A stretch of DNA of 20,614 bases from Chitinophagaceae bacterium (GTDB lineage Bacteria; Bacteroidota; Bacteroidia; Chitinophagales; Chitinophagaceae): assembly GCA_947468255.1 (NCBI GenBank), contig CANIMM010000025.1, positions 1-20,614 on the forward strand, given 5' to 3'. A program made the position numbers and the translations under genes. How positions within the stretch are numbered: the first letter of the stretch is position 1; each line of letters begins with the position of its first letter. The notes below the pieces were generated by a model. That model saw only the letters and a list, made by a program, of their open reading frames with translations, did not search any database and was not told the origin of the DNA. Positions 15,209-20,614 of this stretch are shown one piece after another.

Positions 15209-15242
15209 TTTGTTTCAATAGGTGAATGCCCAGTTATCTTTG
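15209..15242 (+). promoter_or_regulatory. Promoter of the MFS gene (TTTG-N22-TATCTTTG), possibly leaderless
   Basis: TTTG (15209-15212) is followed after 22 bp by TATCTTTG (15235-15242), a perfect -7 box. The ATG at 15247 begins five bases after the box, about where transcription should start. An upstream in-frame ATG at 15226 lies before the box and so would not be on this transcript. Confidence 0.6.
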
Positions 15243-15246
15243 TAAA

Positions 15247-16467
15247 ATGACATCTAATCGTACCGCAGCAATCAGCTTTATTTTTATTACGCTACTAATT
15301 GATGTCACAGGCATTGGCTTGATTATTCCCGTTGTACCTGGCCTAATTGAGCAATTGATTCATGGTTCTGTAAGCGATGCCTCTAGGTATAGTGGATGGC
15401 TTACTTTTGCGTATGCCACCATGCAATTTATTTTCGCACCGTTGTTAGGTAATTTAAGTGATCGATATGGCCGCAGACCTGTTCTGTTATTATCTTTATT
15501 TGGCCTAGGAATAGATTATATATTTTTGGCCCTAGCACCCTCTATTGGATGGTTGTTTTTGGGTAGAATAATTGCTGGTTTGGGTGGTGCCAGTTTCACT
15601 ACCGCTACTGCTTATATAGCTGATATCAGTACCCCGCAAAACAGGGCTCAAAACTTTGGGATGGTGGGTGCTGCTTTTGGTGTTGGCTTTATTCTTGGCC
15701 CAGTAATAGGGGGATTGCTGGTTGAATTTGGCCTTCGGGTACCCTTTATGGTGGCAGCAATTTTGAGTCTTTTAAATTGTGCCTATGGGTATTTCGTGTT
15801 GCCGGAATCGTTATCCTTAGAAAACAGAAGAGCATTTGATTGGAAGCGCGCAAATCCATTGAGCTCAATCAAACAATTAAAACAATATCCAGCCGTAAGC
15901 GGTCTTGTAGTATCTTATTTTTTAATTTATTTAGCCACTAATTCGGTGCAAAGTACCTGGTCATTTTTTACTATTCAGCAATTTAGTTGGAATGCAAAAA
16001 TGATTGGACTGTCACTTGGTTTAGTTGGATTACTGGTGGGAATTGTACAAGGTGGATTAATTCGATTCATTAACCCATTGCTGGGAAATAAACGAAGCGT
16101 TTATATAGGAATGGCACTTTATACCATTGGGTTGGTTTTATTTTCTTTCGCATCACAAAGCTGGATGATGTTTGTTTTTTTAGTACCCTACTGTCTTGGA
16201 GGTATTTGTGGTCCTGCTATTCAGTCTATTATATCCGGTCAGGTTCCTCCCAACCAACAAGGAGAACTACAGGGTGGATTAACTAGTATTATGAGCCTTA
16301 CCAATATCATTGGGCCTATCGTAATGACTAGCTTATTCTCTTATTTCACTCAACCTACCGCTTCTTTTCATTTTGCAGGGGCATCCTTTTTTTTAGGAAG
16401 CATATTAATGGCTTTTAGTCTACTATTTGCTTACTTAGCTTTGCGCAATAATTCAACCATTAGCTAA
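15247..16467 (+). CDS. TetA-like MFS drug:proton antiporter (DHA1, 12 TM)
   Basis: This inner-membrane exporter has 406 residues from the ATG at 15247 and twelve hydrophobic segments. Signatures are those of the TCR/Tet group: Asp19 in TM1 (LIDVTGIGLIIPVVPGL, as in TetA), motif A GNLSDRYGRRP (68-78) between TM2 and TM3, Asp90 in TM3 (LGIDYIFLALAP), Arg107 in GRIIAG, and motif C GFILGPVIGG (147-156) in TM5. These correspond to the Asp15, Asp84 and Arg101 known to matter in TetA. Chromosomal relatives are common and often have no proven substrate, so tetracycline resistance must not be assumed. The MurC-like gene follows after 14 bp. The start seven codons further upstream (15226) is rejected because the promoter lies after it. 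Confidence 0.9.
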   Translation: MTSNRTAAISFIFITLLIDVTGIGLIIPVVPGLIEQLIHGSVSDASRYSGWLTFAYATMQFIFAPLLGNLSDRYGRRPVLLLSLFGLGIDYIFLALAPSIGWLFLGRIIAGLGGASFTTATAYIADISTPQNRAQNFGMVGAAFGVGFILGPVIGGLLVEFGLRVPFMVAAILSLLNCAYGYFVLPESLSLENRRAFDWKRANPLSSIKQLKQYPAVSGLVVSYFLIYLATNSVQSTWSFFTIQQFSWNAKMIGLSLGLVGLLVGIVQGGLIRFINPLLGNKRSVYIGMALYTIGLVLFSFASQSWMMFVFLVPYCLGGICGPAIQSIISGQVPPNQQGELQGGLTSIMSLTNIIGPIVMTSLFSYFTQPTASFHFAGASFFLGSILMAFSLLFAYLALRNNSTIS

Positions 16468-16481
16468 TCAATTGTATCAAT

Positions 16482-17861
16482 ATGATTACCGGAATAAATG
16501 ATTTTAAAAATGTATTTTTTATTGGGGTAGCAGGATCCGGCATGAGTGCGATTGCCCAATATCTATCCGGAATCGGTAAAAATGTATCCGGTAGTGATCG
16601 TTTTTTTACTCCTGATACATACAACGAAACTAGAGAGAAATTGGAACTTGCAGGCATTCAATGCTTCTTGCAAGATGGGGAAGGAATAAATGAAAATACC
16701 GAATTGGTGGTGGTATCTACTGCTATAGAAAATACGGTATTTGAAGTTCAAAAAGCCAATCAGTTAGGCATTTCCGTTATCAAACGATCCGAACTACTGG
16801 CACTAATAGCCAATAGTAAAAAGACCATTGCAGTAGGTGGAACCTCAGGAAAGAGTACTACTAGTGCTATGTTATTTGATATTTTAAAATATGCTGGTCT
16901 ACAGCCTAGTATTATAAGTGGTGCTGGATTAGTAAGTATTATTGGGGAAGGTAAAATTGGAAACGCGGAGGTTGGAAAAGGAGAGTGGTTGGTAATAGAA
17001 GCCGATGAAAGTGATGGTTCTATCGTGCAATATCATCCTGAGATAGGTCTGTTGCTTAATATTGACAAAGACCACCAGGAAATTGACGAGTTGATGGATA
17101 TATTTACACAGTTTAGAAATAATACAAATGGGAAATTTGTTGTAAATCAATCCAATTTTTTATCCGCCCAATTATCTGTCAATCCATTACATGATTTTAG
17201 TGTTGATCAAAACAATGCAGCTAGATATGCTACTGCTGACTTTCATCAATCAGGCTTTACAATTCAATTTACAATAGATAACGTTCCATTTTCCATTAAT
17301 ACGGTTGGCAAACACAATATGGAAAATGCGGTAGCAGCTACCTGTGTTGCCAATCTCATAGGAGTAAGCCTGCAAGATTGTGCCCAAGCGCTAAATAAAT
17401 ATGAAGGTATTTATCGTAGACACCAGGTATTGGGTGAAAAGAACGGTGTTTGGGTTATTGATGATTATGCACATAATCCCGCTAAATGTGCTGCATCGAT
17501 TGCAGCATGTCAGTACATATCCCCCAAAGTGATTGCTTGGTTTCAGCCCCATGGGTATGGGCCCACCCGGTTTTTAAGAACTGATTTTGTTAAGGAAATT
17601 TCGAATATTTTAAGACCAATGGATGAAATATGGATGAGTGAAATATTTTATGCAGGAGGTACAGCTGTAAAAGATATTTCTTCCAATGATTTGATCGAAG
17701 ATATCAAGCAATTAAATGCAAATGCCTTTTTTGTAGAGAACAGGAATGACTTTTTATCTGCTGTAAGGCCTCATTTAACCGAGAATTGTGTTTTGTTGTT
17801 AATGGGCGCAAGAGATCCTAGTCTAGAGGGATTTGGCAAACAAATATGGGAGAATTTGTGA
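16482..17861 (+). CDS. MurC-family Mur ligase (divergent; UDP-MurNAc:amino-acid or peptide ligase)
   Basis: The protein has 459 residues with the three Mur-ligase domains. The N-terminal UDP-binding domain has FFIGVAGSGMSAIA (12-25) and VSGSD (35-39). The central ATPase has the P-loop GGTSGKSTT (119-127), EADESDGS (173-180) and NIDKDHQE (193-200). The C-terminal domain begins near 310 with YRRHQ (311-315) and has DDYAHNP (327-333) and FQPHGYGPTR (354-363). This is closer to MurC than to Mpl (which has EADEYDT), but several MurC positions differ: GTH becomes GTS in the P-loop, the usual HHP becomes HNP, and the end reads GARDP. The gene lies outside any division/cell-wall cluster, right behind an exporter gene, so it is probably a second MurC-like copy. 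The substrate is uncertain: MurC, an Mpl-like recycling ligase, or something else. Confidence 0.82.
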   Translation: MITGINDFKNVFFIGVAGSGMSAIAQYLSGIGKNVSGSDRFFTPDTYNETREKLELAGIQCFLQDGEGINENTELVVVSTAIENTVFEVQKANQLGISVIKRSELLALIANSKKTIAVGGTSGKSTTSAMLFDILKYAGLQPSIISGAGLVSIIGEGKIGNAEVGKGEWLVIEADESDGSIVQYHPEIGLLLNIDKDHQEIDELMDIFTQFRNNTNGKFVVNQSNFLSAQLSVNPLHDFSVDQNNAARYATADFHQSGFTIQFTIDNVPFSINTVGKHNMENAVAATCVANLIGVSLQDCAQALNKYEGIYRRHQVLGEKNGVWVIDDYAHNPAKCAASIAACQYISPKVIAWFQPHGYGPTRFLRTDFVKEISNILRPMDEIWMSEIFYAGGTAVKDISSNDLIEDIKQLNANAFFVENRNDFLSAVRPHLTENCVLLLMGARDPSLEGFGKQIWENL

Positions 17862-17911
17862 TCGAATGATTGTAGGTTTTGATACCTGTTATAGTTAAAC
17901 CTTTAAAGTAA

Positions 17912-17956
17912 AACATCCGCTCTAACTAAAAAAAATCCTTAATTAGAGCGGATGTT
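17912..17956. terminator. Bidirectional terminator between the Mur ligase and rhodanese-thioredoxin genes
   Basis: AACATCCGCTCTAA (17912-17925) and its exact complement (17943-17956) form a perfect 14-bp stem with a 17-base A-rich loop. It sits 50 bases after one stop codon and 35 bases after the other. The U-tracts on both sides are short (three to four), so it may work with other factors. Confidence 0.75.
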
Positions 17957-17991
17957 AAAATTTACAAAGACGATATTGCAGAAAAAATTCG

Positions 17992-18693
17992 CTACTTAAT
18001 AATTGCGGCAATTTCCTTTTCCTCCACAATGCCTTCTTTGCGCCATATTTGTTTACCACCCTTAAAAAGAATAAACACTGGTAAGGCGGTAACATTGAAT
18101 GTTTTTAAAATGGTTTCATCTCGGCCACCATCCACTTTTACAATCGATAATTTGCCTTCATTATTCTTTTGAAGACGATCTAAAACAGGTTCCATTTTTT
18201 TACAAGGAGGACACCATTCAGCTCCAAAATCAACGAGTACCCAACTATCAAGATTGATAGCATTATTAAATTCAATGCTGCTCATTTCTTTTTGAGTAGA
18301 TTTCCCCTCTACCAACTTGTTTTCCGATTTCCATGCATTCATTCCACCCTTTAGCTCAAATACTTGCTGAAAGCCCATTTCTTTCATTTTAACAGCAGCA
18401 GCAGAACTTCTACCTCCACCCAAACAGTACACAAAAACTGGCTTGTCTTTGTCAATGAAACTAATTCTTCGATTGAATTCAGCTTGATCCTTCCAGTCGG
18501 CTAGTAGTGCATTTTTAATATGTCCAGTATTATACTCTTCGGGAGTTCTTACATCTAATACTTGTGATGAAACATTGCTGTTGAGGGCTTTTTCAAATTC
18601 ATCTGCAGTTAATACCGTTTTTGGCTGTGCTGTGCAGGAAAAAAATAAAAACAGAAAAATAACAGTTGAAAGATTCGTTTGAAATATTTTCAT
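17992..18693 (-). CDS. Rhodanese-thioredoxin fusion lipoprotein
   Basis: The protein has 233 residues. A signal peptide ends in FFSC, with Cys20 as the likely lipid-modified residue. A rhodanese domain (about 27-125) carries LDVRTPEEY (46-54) and the active-site loop CLGGGR (Cys90-Arg95), matching CX4R. A thioredoxin domain (about 133-233) carries WCPPC (160-164) and the cis-Pro segment ALPVF (Pro205). Both catalytic cysteines are intact. It probably acts in the periplasm, anchored to a membrane, in thiol or sulfur transfer; the partner is unknown. A -7-like box (GACCTTTG, 7 of 8) lies 18 bases before the ATG. It converges on the Mur ligase gene. Confidence 0.9.
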   Translation of the reverse strand: MKIFQTNLSTVIFLFLFFSCTAQPKTVLTADEFEKALNSNVSSQVLDVRTPEEYNTGHIKNALLADWKDQAEFNRRISFIDKDKPVFVYCLGGGRSSAAAVKMKEMGFQQVFELKGGMNAWKSENKLVEGKSTQKEMSSIEFNNAINLDSWVLVDFGAEWCPPCKKMEPVLDRLQKNNEGKLSIVKVDGGRDETILKTFNVTALPVFILFKGGKQIWRKEGIVEEKEIAAIIK

Positions 18694-18710
18694 TGTAGAA
18701 TGATTTATTA

Positions 18711-18718
18711 CAAAGGTC
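18711..18718 (-). promoter_or_regulatory. Probable -7 box GACCTTTG for the rhodanese-thioredoxin gene
   Basis: Seven of eight positions match TAnnTTTG, with the box 18 bases before the ATG at 18693. No good -33 element at the standard distance. Confidence 0.4.
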
Positions 18719-18765
18719 CTTATAATATTTTATAAATTGATTCCAATTAATAATTGATTTAGCTA

Positions 18766-19020
18766 CTATTTTGATGGTAAAGGCTGTCGATAAGCATATC
18801 CCTTAACTTCATTTTCTGAGCTCACCAACCACCACTCCTCATTACTTTCTTGGAGTTTTTGGAGGATTGTTTCATAGGCTTTTAGATCCTCATTATTTGA
18901 AATAGACTGTAGGGGATTTTCTTTTTCAAGTATATTATTAACATCCATATTGGTATCATATTGATTATTAGATACATTGTCAATCAATTGATTAGACTGA
19001 TTTTGATTTAATGGGATCAT
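18766..19020 (-). CDS. Small Asn/Gln-rich protein of unknown function
   Basis: The protein has 84 residues. The first 45 or so are rich in Asn and Gln and look disordered; residues about 44-60 could form a helix, followed by EEWWLVSSENEV (about 61-72) and a short basic end. No signal peptide, no membrane segment and no known motif. It is likely real because a perfect -7 box (TATCTTTG) lies 19 bases before the ATG and the frame is isolated with no competing gene. The downstream gene on the same strand starts 73 bp later. Confidence 0.55.
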   Translation of the reverse strand: MIPLNQNQSNQLIDNVSNNQYDTNMDVNNILEKENPLQSISNNEDLKAYETILQKLQESNEEWWLVSSENEVKGYAYRQPLPSK

Positions 19021-19039
19021 ATGTATAAATTTTCAGTCC

Positions 19040-19047
19040 CAAAGATA
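19040..19047 (-). promoter_or_regulatory. -7 box TATCTTTG for the small Asn/Gln-rich gene
   Basis: A perfect TAnnTTTG box on the minus strand, 19 bases before the ATG at 19020. No TTG is seen at -33. Confidence 0.5.
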
Positions 19048-19141
19048 ATATATAATGTATTTAATTTATACTTTATTTTAGTAATATGTTATAAAATAAA
19101 TGTAAATCTGGTAATAAAATAATCAATGAGTGGATGGAGAT

Positions 19142-19160
19142 GTGAAACGAAAGATTTCAC
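19142..19160 (-). terminator. Weak hairpin after the YkgJ-type gene
   Basis: GTGAAA (19142-19147) and TTTCAC (19155-19160) form a perfect 6-bp stem with a 7-base loop, 38 bases after the stop codon of the minus-strand gene. There is no T-run after it, so termination here is only a suggestion. Confidence 0.3.
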
Positions 19161-19198
19161 CTAAAATTGAAATAATTAGATAAATTACTTAAACATTG

Positions 19199-19696
19199 TT
19201 AATAATAAATGGCCTCCTTTAATTTTTCAACCACATTGAAAATAATAGGGCAGATTTCATAGTACTGCATAGTTCCAAAGAGTCTTCCAGTAAAATGCGG
19301 CTTGTGTAAATGTGGGAATTCCCTACATTCAGTAAATCGATGTTCATAAATAGAACAGGTGGTTCCTTTTAAAAAATGACAGGGAATAGTATTGATAACC
19401 ATTTGACCCTGTTCACTTTGCTCAATGTATTGATCTATTAATTGAGTTTCACTGATCTGAAGTTGATTCGACAATTGTATGGTTTCTTCCTTTGTAATAT
19501 TAATCATTAAGGATTTGCAACAATTTCCACACTCTGTGCAGTCTATTTGGGGTGTTATGGTTTCGGTAAAGCTATGAACTAGTGCATCAATAGCATCGTT
19601 GTTTTGTTGTTTAAGAAAATTACGGAACAAATCATTTTCCGCTTGTTTTTCTTCTGCTATTTGCTTGATTTTAGTTAGATCGGTTACTAGTGGCAC
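19199..19696 (-). CDS. YkgJ-type CxxCxxCC metal-binding protein
   Basis: The protein has 165 residues. The cysteine cluster CTECGNCC (53-60) followed by single cysteines at 106, 114, 124 and 149 defines the YkgJ (UPF0153/CxxCxxCC) family, thought to bind zinc or an iron-sulfur cluster; the biological role is unknown. The N-terminal segment (about 5-30, charged, with NDLFRNFLK) is typical of the Bacteroidota members and supports the start. That start is a GTG at 19696, since no ATG occurs before residue 64 in frame. No clear promoter box is seen upstream. Confidence 0.88.
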   Translation of the reverse strand: MPLVTDLTKIKQIAEEKQAENDLFRNFLKQQNNDAIDALVHSFTETITPQIDCTECGNCCKSLMINITKEETIQLSNQLQISETQLIDQYIEQSEQGQMVINTIPCHFLKGTTCSIYEHRFTECREFPHLHKPHFTGRLFGTMQYYEICPIIFNVVEKLKEAIYY

Positions 19697-20081
19697 ACCT
19701 AATTATTTTAGTATTATTATATTAATCCCACAATATAAAACCTCTTTTTTTATGCATCCCTATTTAAATTGTTTGGTCATTGAATCAGTATCCTATTTAT
19801 TATATTTTTATACTTAAACCAACCGTTATAATATAATCTCATTTTGGTTATGCACAAGTGTTTAAAACCCTTCAAACTTCCCACAACTTGATTAACTATA
19901 TTTGCATCATCGAAAAAATACTAAAAAAATTAGTAGCTTGCAGTCTTATTAAGATGAAATTGATTGATTTATATTATTTGCGCGCTATATACAATTGAGT
20001 ATTTCATGGTAAATGCACCAGCAGTTTCTTAATAATTAGTTGAATTATACCCATTATTTTCAGTGGAGATAAAAAATTACA
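19697..20081. other. 385-bp intergenic region before the topoisomerase gene
   Basis: No gene or RNA was recognised. It holds one perfect -7 box (TATATTTG, 19897-19904), a perfect interrupted palindrome just after it (19919-19935), a lone DnaA-box-like TTATGCACA (19848-19856), and only tiny reading frames (up to about 21 codons). Bases 20055-20062 (TATTTTCA, 6 of 8) might be a closer promoter for the gene at 20082. Confidence 0.5.
19897..19904 (+). promoter_or_regulatory. -7 box TATATTTG upstream of the topoisomerase IV gene
   Basis: Perfect TAnnTTTG match, but 177 bases before the ATG at 20082, so the leader would be about 170 bases. No TTG at the -33 distance. A closer, weaker promoter cannot be excluded. 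Confidence 0.35.
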
Positions 20082-20614
20082 ATGGCAGAAAAAGAAAAAA
20101 TAGAAGTGGATTATAATGAAGATTCGATCCGTAGTCTCGATTGGAAGGAGCATATTCGGTTAAGACCGGGTATGTATATCGGCAAACTCGGGGATGGTAG
20201 TAGTCCAGATGACGGAGTTTATGTGTTAATGAAGGAGGTAATTGACAATTGCATCGATGAGCATACCATGGGCTATGGTAGGCATGTTGATGTTAATATT
20301 GACGGCAAAAATATTACAGTAAGGGATTATGGAAGAGGAATTCCGCTTGGAAAAGTAGTAGATGTAGTTAGCAAAATCAACACGGGTGCTAAATATGACA
20401 GTAAAGCATTTCAAAAAAGTGTTGGTTTGAATGGGGTGGGTACAAAGGCCGTAAACGCACTGAGTGAATATTTTAAGGTAACTGCATACCGTGAGGGAAA
20501 AGAAAAAACGGCCGAATTTCAAAAAGGCGTTTTATTGAAGGAACATAAAGAAGCTGCTACAAAGGAAGATAATGGCACTTTTGTAACTTTTATTCCGGAT
20601 GAGTCCATTTTTAA
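20082..20614 (+). CDS. parE: DNA topoisomerase IV subunit B, 5' part
   Basis: The gene is cut by the right edge after 177 codons. The visible part is the GHKL ATPase domain of a type IIA topoisomerase B subunit: EVIDNCID with Glu52, Asn56 and Asp59, DYGRGIP (82-88), and the GLNGVGTK ATP-lid loop (115-122). The N-terminal segment SLDWKEHIRLRPGMYIGKLG (18-37) and the run SKINTGAKYD fit the Bacteroidota ParE group rather than GyrB, though separating the two from the N-terminus alone is not fully safe. Together with ParC it decatenates daughter chromosomes using ATP. parC would be expected downstream, outside the window. Confidence 0.9.
   Translation, partial: MAEKEKIEVDYNEDSIRSLDWKEHIRLRPGMYIGKLGDGSSPDDGVYVLMKEVIDNCIDEHTMGYGRHVDVNIDGKNITVRDYGRGIPLGKVVDVVSKINTGAKYDSKAFQKSVGLNGVGTKAVNALSEYFKVTAYREGKEKTAEFQKGVLLKEHKEAATKEDNGTFVTFIPDESIF

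Noticed and set aside
19848..19856. TTATGCACA, a DnaA-box-like sequence before the topoisomerase gene
   Set aside because: It is a single copy with no neighbouring boxes, and dnaA or other origin genes are not in the window.
1..20614. Search for a mobile element, prophage, defence system, CRISPR array or tRNA
   Set aside because: No transposase, integrase, repeats with spacers, toxin-antitoxin pair or tRNA-like fold was seen; gene content is core-genome in character.

Overview
The window looks like a chromosomal segment of an AT-rich member of the Bacteroidota, most likely of the Chitinophagales/Chitinophagaceae type. The genes point there: a TonB-dependent-receptor-like barrel, a prokaryotic HU-CCDC81 protein, the Bacteroidota form of LptD, an OstA-like protein and an MCE/MlaD protein with its typical N-terminus, plus DUF4197. 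So do the control signals. There are no Shine-Dalgarno-like sites, and many genes are preceded by the Bacteroidota -7 box TAnnTTTG, often only a few bases before the ATG. No tRNA, rRNA, insertion sequence, prophage or CRISPR array was seen.

Layout. Left part (1-3980): the 3' end of an outer-membrane receptor gene, a membrane-anchored HU-CCDC81 protein, a convergent lipoprotein glutaminyl cyclase, and a secreted DUF4197 protein. Middle (3991-12752): a cell-envelope block. On the minus strand are an N-acetylmuramoyl-L-alanine amidase, an MlaD-type MCE protein, an OstA-like LPS-transport protein and the bifunctional NAD(P)HX repair enzyme. lptD is divergent from the amidase, and the two share an 89-bp control region. 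These genes would together build or maintain the outer membrane and the peptidoglycan. Right-middle (12811-15086): a secreted protein of unknown function, a conserved helical protein, acyl-CoA-binding protein, and an RRM RNA-binding protein with a long T-rich leader and a clear terminator.

Right (15209-20614): a TetA-like MFS exporter followed after 14 bp by a divergent MurC-family ligase, so probably one transcript; a convergent rhodanese-thioredoxin lipoprotein; a small Asn/Gln-rich protein; a CxxCxxCC (YkgJ-type) protein; and the 5' end of a topoisomerase IV subunit B gene that runs off the window.

Most of the content is core-genome. The less explained signals are two hydrophobic small reading frames that end 1 and 4 bases before the DUF4197 and RRM start codons, tandem A-AAA-AAG slippery heptamers inside the amidase gene, a MurC-like ligase with altered signature residues next to an exporter, and an LptD with exactly two cysteines placed so that they could link its two domains. 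None of these amounts to a demonstrated new system.
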